DNA from: Rhizophlyctis rosea
Taxonomy: Eukaryota; Chytridiomycota; Chytridiomycetes; Rhizophlyctidales; Rhizophlyctidaceae
Assembly (NCBI GenBank): GCA_027596075.1
Contig: JADGJC010000047.1
Coordinates: 1 to 64,000, forward strand
Direction: 5' to 3'
Length of the DNA: 64,000 bases
Part shown: positions 31,159 through 42,044 of the stretch, in pieces
Layout: the number at the start of each line of letters is the position of its first letter
Numbering within the stretch: position 1 is the first letter of the stretch
Translations under genes and position numbers: made by a program
The notes under the pieces: generated by a model
Database searches by the model: none
Seen by the model: the letters and a program-made list of their open reading frames with translations, nothing else
Told to the model about the DNA's origin: nothing

Positions 31159-34100
31159 CTAATTGCGCCATCCCTTGATAAATGTAGCTTGGCCCTTACT
31201 CCCAAACACTACAATGATATCCCGGTCTAATCTAGCTGTTCCTCGGTGCTGAGGAGGAAGCCATCCAACCAAATCACTCCCACTTTGCACCCAGCTTTCC
31301 CCTTCTGCTTGGACTGCACGGCTTTCCTCGAGGTATCGGCGTTTGTAAAATCTCGCCTCTTCCCACTCCACGTCCCTATGGGCAGGTAGTCCCAAATGCA
31401 GCCCTGTTCCTTCATCTCCTCCTGTAACTTTCCCGTTTTTGCTCTGCTTTGCGTTGAGAACGCGATCGATTTCCGGAATCGTCCAACATTTACACTTCCA
31501 TCTCTTCCCATCTGACGATGCTGTGAGGATGGTTGGTACGTCTAAAGCCGAGTAACTCCATGTTTTCTGCCACATCCATGCCGCGTACATCTCATAAAGA
31601 CGCTCCCCAGCTGCAACACATATGACTGGAGCTACATGTCCTTGCAGCGTCGTCACCAGCTTCCCCGTAACTGAATCCCACACTCTCGCCGTCCTGTCCG
31701 CCGACCCCGTAACCACGAAAGGTCTGCTGATCGTCACTGATTCCACGGAATCTTCGTGCCCGTCCAGTGTCAACACTAGTTTCCCACTACCAGCATCCCA
31801 GATTTTCGCCGATTTGTCACTGGATCCTGTTATAATAAGTTCCCCATCTTCACTGACGGCGACCGATGTGACATGACCGTTGTGACCTTCCAGCACTCTC
31901 TGACTCTTTTCGAATGTTCCACTCCCCAAATCCCACACCTTGGCTGCCCAATCACTTGATGCTGTCAGCAAGCGGTTCCCGTCGGAGGTCATGGCTACTG
32001 ATGTGACGCCGCCCCTGTGCCCATCCAGCGTCTTCACAACCTGCCCCGTCCGCAAATCCCATATCCTAGACACCCAATCACGTGCTCCCGTTGCAATGAA
32101 ACTCCCATCATCGCTGATAGCTATAGAATGGACCAAATAGGAATGCCGTAATGTCCGCAGCAGTCCTCCATCGTTCATGTTCCATATTTTGACTGAACCG
32201 TCGTCCGATCCTGTGGCAATGCAACTTCCTCTACTGTTAACAGCCACCGATGTGACATAGTTGCTATGCCCATTCAATGTCATCACAAGTCTCCCATTGT
32301 TGATCTCCCAGACTTTGGCGCTTCCGTCGTGCGATCCGGTCACAGCACGATTTCCAACGCCGCATGTAGCCACCGAAGTGATCTGATCTCTATGTCCTTT
32401 CAGCAACTGCACGATTTCACCACTTTCCATACTCCACACTCTGCCCGTCCAGTCTCCAACTGTCACGATGTGCCTGCCATCGCTGTTGATGGCCACCCCC
32501 ACAACTGAGGTGCCATATCCGTCCACAATAAGAGTCCGCAGTAGCTTTCCAGTGTGCAAATCCCACACCTTCGTTGTCTTGTCGTCCGATCCTGTCACAA
32601 TGCAACTTCCCCCAACAGCTACAGATGTAACAAATCCCTTGTGTCCGTAAAGTGTGCTCACAAGCCGTCCGCTCTCCATATTCCACACTCGCGCCGTTTG
32701 GTCGTCCGAACCTGTCACTATGCGTTTCCCGTCACGGCTGATGGTCACGGCATTTACATGATCGGTGTGCCCTTCCAATGTCTGCAGACAACGGGACCAG
32801 TGGGAATCGAGGCCTTTGATGACAATAGGCAATTGCTGATTTTCGGGTTTTTGGCGGTAGGATATGCTCAGCTGCGTTTGGTCAGGACAGAAAGGTAATG
32901 CCGACCAACGAACATGCGCAGCGCTGAGGGTAATCGGCACCTTGAATTCCCGCAAGAAACGCCAAGCGTCGTATGCCAGTCTTTCCCATTCCTGGAAGAA
33001 CCTGTTAGAAGCTCCATAAAGCGAAATTTCATTCTCCAGGGTCATGCCTGATCTGTTCCATGTTTGTCCATCCATCTTGTGAAAAGGAACAATTTGGGAA
33101 TCACGGCTTCCACCTTTTCTAGGACACTCAAGGCCTCGAACCAGTCAAGCAACTTCGTCGCCAAGAATGTTTGTAGCAAAGGAAAGAGGGAGTCGAGGTC
33201 GGCGTCAGCGCATGTGATATGGTCTATACAGAATTCCGTGGCATATAAGAGGTGACGAGGAAAGTTCACTTGAACTCGTTCTGCCAGATCAGGTATGTCC
33301 GTGTTTCGTTCTTGGCGAGAGATGTTGCACATATTCGGTTGAAGCAGATCATTCAAAGTGTGGAGACATTTTGTCGCAACCATTGCATGTGCGCGTGCAG
33401 GTTCAACTAGTATTTGTGGATCGTCACATTTGGTGGTACTTGTCAAATAATCTGGAATCAAAGTTGATGTCAAGTTGAGGAAATTGTAGCTCAAAATCAT
33501 ATGGACCCTCACCAGTCAATGACTTGTGGCGGACTTTTACCGCCTCATCATTCTTGATGATACCCGTAACCTGGTTTAGAGCAATCTTTACATCGTCATG
33601 AGGCAGCCTCAGAAGATCAGCGATGGCACGTGTGCTTAGCGGTTCCTGACCCACGATTACTGTGCGGACGACCTCCATAATGACGGGATACGAATCAAAT
33701 GCGTTCCGGAGTGTAGCCTTATACAGGAAATTGACGTCGGACGGTAGGTTTTCCAAAAGTCGAAGCATTTCCCTCCCATCCGACGCCCGACTCAGGTACG
33801 ATTCAGCAACTGTCAGCCAAACAAAGACCCCGGCGCTCTTCTCCACCATCGTGTCACGGAGTGAAGCCAACTCTCTCGGTCCCAGTTCGAGATTCAATCC
33901 TTTGAGCATGGCACCCGCTTTGACTTCCAGATCTTGCACGTTGTCGCGTTCTTTAGGATCCAATAGGCGCCATGGTTGAAGGCGTTGAAAGGCATCCGTG
34001 ATATCCTTCTCCATCCGACTCGTCATAAAGATCTTGACGAAAGACGGCAATTTGGCGCATTCCACTGAGAGAACATTCAGTATCTCCTGCCGGTGATCCT

Positions 34101-36261
34101 CCTGCCCACACTCTACCGGAAAGAAAGCATTAGATGTGTGCTACACTATTGAATCATTAGAAGTACTAACCGTCCACAGCATCGACAACAATGACAACGG
34201 TTGAGCTTAAATCAGACACGACATTGAGTGGATCCCGAACAAGAGCGTCAAATTGCTGCGGGATGGGCTTTGTCACTATATCGCCATTTTGCGAGAGGAA
34301 ATTGTCAAGGTAGAGCGCAATCCGGTGGTCCCAATGGACAAGGCCGCACGCAATGGTATGAACCAAGTTCTGTGCAAACAAAAAGAATATAGATGCTTAG
34401 ATATAGTGTTTAGCGGTGGCACAGATCGAAGCCAATAGGAAATACGTCTTGGATATTCACCTTAGCGTCTCTTCGGCTGACATCATCATGTTTGCAAAAG
34501 AACGCGGCACCCAGTTGTAAGTCGCCCTTCAGTCCATCTATCACCATAGCCGCCATCACGGATTTCCCCACTCCTGGATCACCCTTCAACCAGAAGACTC
34601 GAGATGATCTATCATTCAGCCACTCAGATATCTCGTCAAGGAGCCAGCCTCGAGTTCCCTCTTGATGGGCTTGTCGAAGCCGTCTCTGTTCGTCTTCAAA
34701 ATTCAAAGGTCGAAGCGCTGTGTTGATTCGGCGTGTTGCTGCAGTAACTGTTATCGTGTCCACTTCCGACCTTTTAATATTGGTGCTGCGTTCTCTTGAT
34801 GCTCGCGCATGTATTTCCCTGGCATCTCGTGCTATGCTAGTATGCGCAATAGGTAAGCTGAAGGGTGAGATTTCAGTATGCAGGAAGGCAAGACTTACTC
34901 TCGGACATCTTCTGGCCAGCGTTCAACGGCTTGGAGTTTCATGATTGTTTCGATGACACCTCTAATGGTATGCCTCTTTGGACTTTCCGGATGTACGTGG
35001 TGGGTATCTGGGTATTGAGCAAGGGAATTGTCGAAATCCTCAAAAAAGCGCCTAGGGACACTGGTGCAATTCCCGTCCTTAGTCGCGACAGTCTTTCTAT
35101 GTCCCACAAAAACGGGCAGAATGTACGACTCCGATCTATCTAATTGGTCCAATGCAATTTCCCACTGCGAATACAGGCATAACATCACTAAGGCTGCTCA
35201 AACGAGAAGTGTGGATGCATTAGCCACACCTTACCTCTAACAGCAGATTATCTGGGGTTTTGTCCGCATCTCTGATACGCTCTAACGCTTGCAAGGAACA
35301 TAAGAGGATGATCACGCGAGATCTTAGCAACCCTTGAAGGAAACCACGCTGCCACGCTTCACCAAGAACCAAACAATCTCTGCATATAGGATTGGAGCGG
35401 AATTGTCAATGACGGAAGAGACGCATTTACTGCTTTTGCACATTTGTTACTCACTTATCCACAAAACAATGGTGATTGGCAGCCCCTCGTTTCTCTGGTC
35501 GTGATAGCTTCGACCCCAATTCCACAGCAAGGGATGCATCAGCCGACACACGGTAACTGTAGACCCGTCACGGTGATGAAAGCGCCTTTCACATATCAAT
35601 CTGAAAGACAATCATAGCTGTTACCTGACAAAATATTCGTGATTGTCATAATTTTCGCGACATTTCCATCCATGTACAACATCAATAGATGTCACGGGGT
35701 GCAAGTCTTTGTCATCCACATCATCTACAACTGCCCTGCGACTGAGTGCTCGAAATGATGATAATAGGCTTCGAAGGATTTCTTACTCGGGTTTGACTCA
35801 TGGCTATGTGGAACAAGTATATTGGGCTTTGGGGACGACGTTCGCGAAGATGGTGGAGTTGGTATAGGAACTGAAGATTTGTCAAAACAGTTCCAGTTTT
35901 TCCCCATCAGATCAGTCAAAAACTCCAAAACTCAACCCCGCCGAAAGCAAGCTACTTGCCTTCATCTATAAGGACCACCTGAAAGTCCGTCACCCCATCC
36001 TCGATAGTCTCGTGCAAAGCGTCAATTGTGCCAACAAATAGCTGTCTTCCGGCTTCGACAAAGTTGAGCTCAAAATCGACTCCATTTGCAAGGCCCAACC
36101 GGTCGCGGATCTACGCAACATGTAAATAAACAAAAACTAACCTACGCCGACGAGTTGAGATTTTATATAAACACCTTGGCTTTCACCGCGTCAAAGTCAC
36201 CGGCATCAGCGTCGACCCGGACCTCCCGTTCCCCTAGCTTCACATATACTCTTCTGGGCAT
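31159..36261 (-). CDS. NLR-type receptor: Ubl-like header, TIR, NACHT, WD40
   Basis: Exons, in phase through exon 10: 36261-36175, 36110-35960, 35930-35787, 35730-35625, 35556-35455, 35379-35235, 35164-34899, 34836-34461, 34369-34171, 34112-33513, then 33451 onward to 31159. Residues 1-80 look ubiquitin-like (MPRRVYVKLGEREVRVDADA), as in Crinkler-type headers. About 157-330 is a TIR domain: EYFVSYRVSADASLAVEL, CFVDKDCLVLGEAW, SRVIILLC, and DNLLLEWEIAL with the catalytic Glu. NACHT: Walker A GDPGVGKS (about 418), Walker B VVIVVDAVDECG (about 520), sensor FMTSR. Nine clear and one degenerate WD40 repeats follow. One frame break occurs near 33060; the exon 2/3 intron (29 nt, GC-AG) is doubtful. 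Role by analogy: NTP-driven oligomerisation releasing TIR NADase or scaffold activity in immunity or cell death. Confidence 0.8.
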
Positions 36262-37075
36262 CTTTCACCGTGCACAAGCGCAACATTGGGGGACGATATG
36301 GTAAACCAGTTGTCGCCGTCACACGGCTTCAGAGCCTTCCAGGTTACTGTAGGAAGGGTTAGAGGAAGTGAAGATGCTCGCTTCTTTTACGATTTTGCAT
36401 CTTGAGTTGGCCTCTGAGTTGGACCGCCAGAGGCTCAGATCTCTAGACCTCCGAATCTTCTACAACTTGTGTGACAAACTTGACGACTCAGCCCACAAGG
36501 ACGAGAAGGACGAAGGATTTTTTATTTTGACGACAAGGGGCGCAAGCCGTCCTGGAAGTTGAAGATGGAGACGCCGTGCCTGCAACTCATAATTTGGAAG
36601 GAAGGAGTGCTGGTGGTAGCAGTCTACCAGACAGAGCTTCTCATGACAGAAGTTATGAAATCTGTATGGAACAATGAACCAGTCGCTGCTTTACGGACGT
36701 CCACTATCTGGGGCCCGGTGCACGTGATTTTTACTGGTTGATGACTATCCTCACCCTCGCGGTTGTTCTCCCATGTCCTGCCCCATCGACATTGCTCCCT
36801 TTCTCCCACCAACGATTGATTTGAAGGCGCAACCTTACGACTGACCTTGAATGTCAGTTTGTCCAAGCAATATCAAGTCACCTTGCTCAAGAGTCTGCTT
36901 CCGCGCTAATCCAGCATTTTCTGGAGTGGCAGGTACAATTGTCCACCTGCCGGATCTTGCTCAGTTCCCATACTACGCCACTCAGTTGGTTGAATAGACG
37001 CCAAGACCGTAAAGTCTTCTTCTTCTTCCCAGCATCAGTTCTTCGACGTCGCGCGACAGAAACCCTACTTTCACC
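36262..37075. other. spacer with a broken small ORF
   Basis: Plus-strand frames 36368-36562 and 36559-36741 read as one broken peptide: a helix-rich start (LELASELDRQRLRSLDLRIF) then, after a shift at a T6 run near 36519, FDDKGRKPSWKLKMETPCLQ through GPVHVIFTG. It may be a small gene with a homopolymer error. It lies in the divergent 5' region between the NLR and the ankyrin gene. Family unknown. Confidence 0.3.
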
Positions 37076-38983
37076 ATGTCCCTCCAACCCGAGCTTCCAC
37101 CTGAAACCGTCCTCCACATCTGCCGACTATCCTTTGGCCCTTCAGGCAACAATCTACGGAATAGCTGCAAAAAACTCCGAGCACTTATCAAGGCTGATGA
37201 TGTAGCTTGGGGGCATGCCGGTTTCCTAGAGCACACGGTGGGCGTTAGCAAATGTTGGACATGGGCTGTGGAAAAGTGGCACACTGAGGTGCTCCGTGCG
37301 TACATTTTGGACGTGCCAACAGCCTCGTTATCGTTTGCATTGAGGGGTGCCGCTTGGGAAGGGGATACCGATCTCGCCGGCCTCTTGCTGGGGGCCGGTG
37401 CCGTTGTGGATAGCCACGCGCTGGAGCATGCAGCATCAAGGGGGCATATGGACTTAGTGCGAACTTTCTTAGGGACCGGTCTTAGTTTGGACGCAATTGC
37501 TCACGCCATAAGTTGGACAGTGGCAATAGGCGATGCAAGGATGGCGGAACTTCTATTGGCACACTACGACGGAATCACGGAAAACGGGGGTCGGTGGTTA
37601 TCTCGCGCCGCAAAGGAGGGCAATGTTGAATTGGCTAGAATTTTGTTGGCGGCGGGGGCTAATATCCTCCACGATAACGGGTCAATCCTCTGGGAGGCTA
37701 TGGAGAATGGCCATGTCAAAACAGTTACGTTACTGTTAGAGGCGGGGCAGCGTCTGGAGGGAAATGAGCGGCGTGACTACTTGAAGGAAGCGCTAGTGTG
37801 GGCTGTTACGTGGATGGGACTGCCAATTGTTCAGATGCTGTTAGAGTGGGATGTTGATGACCGGGAAGTCTACGATGGTGGACTTCTAGGAGCGATTGCC
37901 TGTATGAGAGTCGGAAATCGTAAAGGCATTGTTGGTGGCAAGGGGAACCCCCAATATGATCGGCGAATATGGGCCATACCATAGTGTATCGGCTTTGGGA
38001 GTTGCTGCAAGTGTAGGTAGTGTGGAGATGGTGCAACTCCTCCTGGACGCTGGGGCGGACATTCACATCAATAAGGACGACGCCCTTGTTAACGGAGCGG
38101 AAGGAGGGCATTCGGAAGTAGTTGCATTCTTGCTCAGGGCAGGAGCAGATATTCACACGCAAGAGGATAGACCATTGCGTGTAGCGGCCACATCAGGGAG
38201 CACCTGCATCGTGCAAGTCCTACTGGCGGCCGGTTCCAATTCACCACCCGCACTCACTCGCGCTTTGGCAGGTGCAGCTGGAAATGACCACGCAAAATCC
38301 ATCAAGGTTTTGGTAGACGCTGGTGCAGACCCTTTCAGTGGGGCTGAACACTACAATTGGGCCAATTCAGCACGTCTCCGCCCGTTCGATGCCATTCAAG
38401 CCCTTTTAGAAGCCGGTGCCTACCCCAATGGAACCGCTTTGGTATCCGTCATGTGTTTCGCTGCAGCCTCCGGAAACCTTCTCATTGTATCCCTCCTCCT
38501 ATCCACCTCGGATAAGGAAGATCCCCACTTCACCTGGGCTATCGACGCGGCGTAGCTGGATGCTTGCCTGCAACGGCAAGCGGACGTCGTTGCGAAGTTT
38601 CTGGAAGTTGGTGGGGCTCGGTACGATGTTGTGGGGCAGAAGTTACAGGAAAAGGTGGATGACGAGGTGTATGACCAAGCGGATAAGATTGGAATAAGCA
38701 GATGTGGGAAGATATGGATTCTATGTACGAGGGGCGGGCGGAAGCTTGGGCTAGAAGGCGGTTCGAAGGGGCGATATTGGTATTGCGGGCGGGTAAAATG
38801 CGGTATAATCGGATTCGGAAGGTTATTTTGGGACGGTTGTGGAACAGGGGGGACTGGGATTGCGATTGTTTTGAGTGTGGGGATTGTATGGATATGGAGG
38901 GTAGGTTTTCGGAAGTAAGTAGCTATGCGGACAGCGGCTCAGAAGACGAGCAGGGACCGGACGGTAATGGTTCCGAAATCTGA
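37076..38983 (+). pseudogene. F-box/ankyrin repeat gene with three frame lesions
   Basis: ATG 37076 starts an F-box-like segment (LPPETVLHICRLSFG) followed by about eight ankyrin units of the type AAKEGNVELARILLAAGANI. The frame shifts near 37915-37925 (continuing as LLVARGTPNMIGEYGPYHS with further ankyrin units to 38550), meets TAG at 38553-38555, continues in the same frame with LDACLQRQADVVAKFLEVGG, then shifts again near 38700 into an Arg-rich, acidic C-terminus ending at 38983. Joined, it would be about 630 aa. Three lesions suggest decay, though sequencing errors could explain the single-base shifts. Confidence 0.65.
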
Positions 38984-39408
38984 TCGTTGTTGGGGTAGCA
39001 GGCAAATCTGGGTTAGTGGGGTGGACACTTGCCTATTGTAATATACATATCTTGGCCGGTAATATGATTATCACGGAATTGAAGAGCACAGATTTGTAAG
39101 GTCTGGGCAATCGACACTCGGACACCAGGGATTGGCTTTACTCAATATTTGTGTTCCAAATGAAGCAACTGTTGACTGTACATGGCATCGTCCAACAATT
39201 TGTGTTCCGCCTCACCCCAACGAACACTGTTCCACGTTATGTCCTAAAGATATATATGTGACATATCCAGGTCCAATTCACCATCATTACCCAGAAGGTT
39301 TGTAAAACAGAATTGAAGCCCCCCCACAAAGGACACTCAACATCAAAAATGTTTGTACTTATCATATTCCTGTCTGAATCAATAAATAAAGTTACACGAG
39401 TGTTGTCA
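38984..39408. other. intergenic region, no gene seen
   Basis: 3' flank of two convergent genes. AT-rich, no repeat or domain-bearing frame seen. Confidence 0.5.
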
Positions 39409-39624
39409 CGAGCGAGGCAAACCCAATTTCGGCATTCCTATCATCTCGTCCTTCCCCAAATGCATATGCATCAGTGCGTTCCCCGTAATGGAAACGTCAA
39501 ACCCATCCCATCCCGAATTGTATTCGCCGATTACCAAATTGTGCTTGTTCCCCATGTACCTACCGCCCCCAATTGCCCCTCCAGTTACTATGCCCACCCG
39601 ACCTTCTATCTGGTGGTGGGTCAA

Positions 39625-41187
39625 TCACAACGAGACATAATTACCAACCGATCGCCTCTTCCGCAACCTATGATATCCCTTCTCTTCAACATCTTCCTCA
39701 TTGACAGTCCAGTATGTTCCAGGCGCGAATTCGGGAATTGGCTTGGGGGATGGAAGGATGGATTGCGGTTCGCTTTTGCGGCCCTTGCCAGATGTGCGGG
39801 CGGGGAGGGATTTGCGTTTGGGTCGTTGAGATGCGGATGGGTGATCGCCCTCTGCGGGGCGTTTGCGTTTGGGGAGGGTTGTGGGACTACTTATTGAGAG
39901 GTTTGTGGGACTAGTCTTAGGGAGATTTGTGGCACTAGTCGGTGCGGGAAAGAATCGGCGGGTTGGATAGCGACGTGGGGTTGTAAGATCTTCTACTGTC
40001 CTTGTCCGAGGGGTGATTCTTCGGGAGCTATCTAAAGATGACCCGTCAATGCTCATCTCCAAATCAATGTCATTGGCCCACACGATGTCCTGTCCCAGCC
40101 CGTCTGTCTTATCGATCTCCGATTGTGTGTCTGCTTCTGTAACGTCTACTCCTCCCTCTGGCCTATCTACCTCCTCAACTTCTTCTGGTATGTCTTCATC
40201 CATCTCCTCTACTACTCCCTCCTGTCCTTCCTGTAAGTACTTTCGAAGATATCCCCCCTTCCCGGATTTCTGTTTATAGTATTTCTGCAATTCACACAGG
40301 ACGTGTTCCACATCCAGAGGTCTGAGATTTTCTATATGGAAGTCATCCTGGAGCCGCAGACTTGCTCTACGCGCAAGCTCATCATTAACTTCATCCGCCA
40401 GTGCCACTATCCGATCCCCTGCATCCGCAAACGTCGTATCCGTAATCCTGCCGGTCGCGAGATAGGCCAGACCTTTATGTGCCCCTGGGCCCGGACGCAC
40501 GAAGCCAGCCTCAAATTTGGCCGCTCCATACATCACTGCATCGCAACAGATTTGGTAGGCAAGGAACTCGTGGACGAGGGCGAGGTTAAGGGCCTCGTCG
40601 TAGATGATGCTTTGGGGAGGAACTTTGTGGGGGCTTCTGGAAGGGTAGAGTTCGCCCTGGATCGTTTGGCACGCAAGCCAGTTAGCTTCCATAGCTTGTA
40701 TGAATCTTTGTATACTGTTGGAAGAGGTGAAGGCACGAGTTCGCCAGCGGTCTTTGTCCTTCTCCAGCTGTCGTAGCTTTTGCATCGTGGATTTCAGATT
40801 TGTTATGTAACCAAATTTCTGGCTGGTTGGCCAGTTGGAAAGGTGCCTATGAAACATCACATTCCAGAGGAAGTTTGGATCGTTCTGTGGGGTTTTACCG
40901 TGGAAGAGGGTGATAAGGAATTTGGAGGTCGCGTCGTCTTCGCGTCGGATGCAGCAGAAGCGGTATTCGCGCAGAACGGGGTCTGTTGTCCATGGAGCGG
41001 GTTTGTTTTGGGCGCGTTTAAGCTCGATACGGCGGCGTTCTTCGATGTAGTCTACTAGCACTTTCATCCTGCTTGGCTGGATAGGTTTGCATGGTAGCAT
41101 CAGCTGCTCGCAACTCCGTTGCGTGGTTGGATTGAGTTGGTCTGAACGAGTTTTGGCAACGAACAAGGAAGTTCGGAGAGTTGTCAA
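39625..41187 (-). CDS. HMUDK_hel-domain protein (5-hmdU kinase / thymine hypermodification family helical domain)
   Basis: Single frame of 520 aa; ATG 41187, or the later Met of MKVLVDYIEERRRIEL. Residues 40-290 match the all-helical domain found in phage 5-hydroxymethyl-dU DNA kinases and glutamyl/putrescinyl-thymine pyrophosphorylases, also present in fungi: ERRRIELKRAQNKPAPWTTD, DPVLREYRF, later RPGPGAHKGL and RPLDVEHVLCELQKYY. The C-terminal 220 residues are acidic then basic and disordered (PKRKRPAEGDHPSASQRPKR), suiting a nuclear, DNA-associated protein. A further frame downstream (39409-39624, starting IEGRVGIVTGGAIGGGRYMG) may be a last exon. In the known families the domain acts on modified thymine in DNA; the fungal substrate is not established. 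Confidence 0.8.
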   Translation of the reverse strand: MTTLRTSLFVAKTRSDQLNPTTQRSCEQLMLPCKPIQPSRMKVLVDYIEERRRIELKRAQNKPAPWTTDPVLREYRFCCIRREDDATSKFLITLFHGKTPQNDPNFLWNVMFHRHLSNWPTSQKFGYITNLKSTMQKLRQLEKDKDRWRTRAFTSSNSIQRFIQAMEANWLACQTIQGELYPSRSPHKVPPQSIIYDEALNLALVHEFLAYQICCDAVMYGAAKFEAGFVRPGPGAHKGLAYLATGRITDTTFADAGDRIVALADEVNDELARRASLRLQDDFHIENLRPLDVEHVLCELQKYYKQKSGKGGYLRKYLQEGQEGVVEEMDEDIPEEVEEVDRPEGGVDVTEADTQSEIDKTDGLGQDIVWANDIDLEMSIDGSSLDSSRRITPRTRTVEDLTTPRRYPTRRFFPAPTSATNLPKTSPTNLSISSPTTLPKRKRPAEGDHPSASQRPKRKSLPARTSGKGRKSEPQSILPSPKPIPEFAPGTYWTVNEEDVEEKGYHRLRKRRSVGNYVSL

Positions 41188-42044
41188 AAGCAGGGCTTGT
41201 TCCGTTCACAGGAGGTGCTGGCGTGGCAAGCGCACTTGAGGGCTAACTTTCGGGAAGACTGAGGCTGCCAAAGTGCGGTTGCGGCGGCAAAAGCGGACAA
41301 AAACTGCCGGTGGAGAGGGGGGAGGGAGTTCGAACGGAAGAGGGGGTAGGAAGCAGGTAAGGTTGAAACTCGCCGAAGCTTCAGACTAAGTCAAAGGCAA
41401 GTGGCAGACTTGGCAGGGTGCTGCTGTTGTGAAAATAGTGGGTGAGTAACCAGGTGTAGCAAATAGAGCGGACGAGGCGACTGTGAAGAGCTCACCGTCA
41501 AAAGGAGTGCAAGTGCATACTCCGGGGCCGCGATAGAGTTTGGTGGGGTCGACAACAAACAAGCTTGAAAACCGAAAGAAGTTGGAGGTTGGCAGGTTGG
41601 CGTGGCAGTCGGGCCTGTTGGCCGCGTCCTGGCGATCGGACAGCAAACGAGTACCTCTCCAGTTCCGAGCTGTACCGCCGGGTTTGCTCAACCCAAACAT
41701 TCCAAACTTTGCACCAAAAATTGGTAAGGTTTCATATGTACTGTCATAGGTACACCTTAGTAACAGTTTTGTATACTTATCACCTATTGACGGTGCATAG
41801 TGCTTACTGTGCTTGGCGAATTCCATAACCTTGAAGCTCTCTGTCATGTGAACTACCATCAAGACAATTCCATTTTTACAAACTATTCACCATTCACCGA
41901 ATATCAACAACTTGTAGACCTAACTCTAAGGATAAATACAAGGAATACGAATATTACGAAGTCTATAAACTCCATCATCATTTGCTTGGCACTTCCCCTC
42001 ATGCTTCGCTTAGTTGCAGCTGTTCAAATCGAAAGATGCTCTCA
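41188..42044. other. intergenic region, no gene seen
   Basis: Divergence between the 5' end of the HMUDK_hel gene and the 3' end of the dynein gene. A minus-strand frame at 41386-41862 has no domain and is not called. Confidence 0.5.

Noticed and set aside
39313..39897. 194-aa plus-strand ORF
   Set aside because: Antisense to the HMUDK_hel gene tail and its possible last exon.
41386..41862. 158-aa minus-strand ORF between HMUDK_hel and dynein
   Set aside because: No domain, no promoter, low-quality composition.
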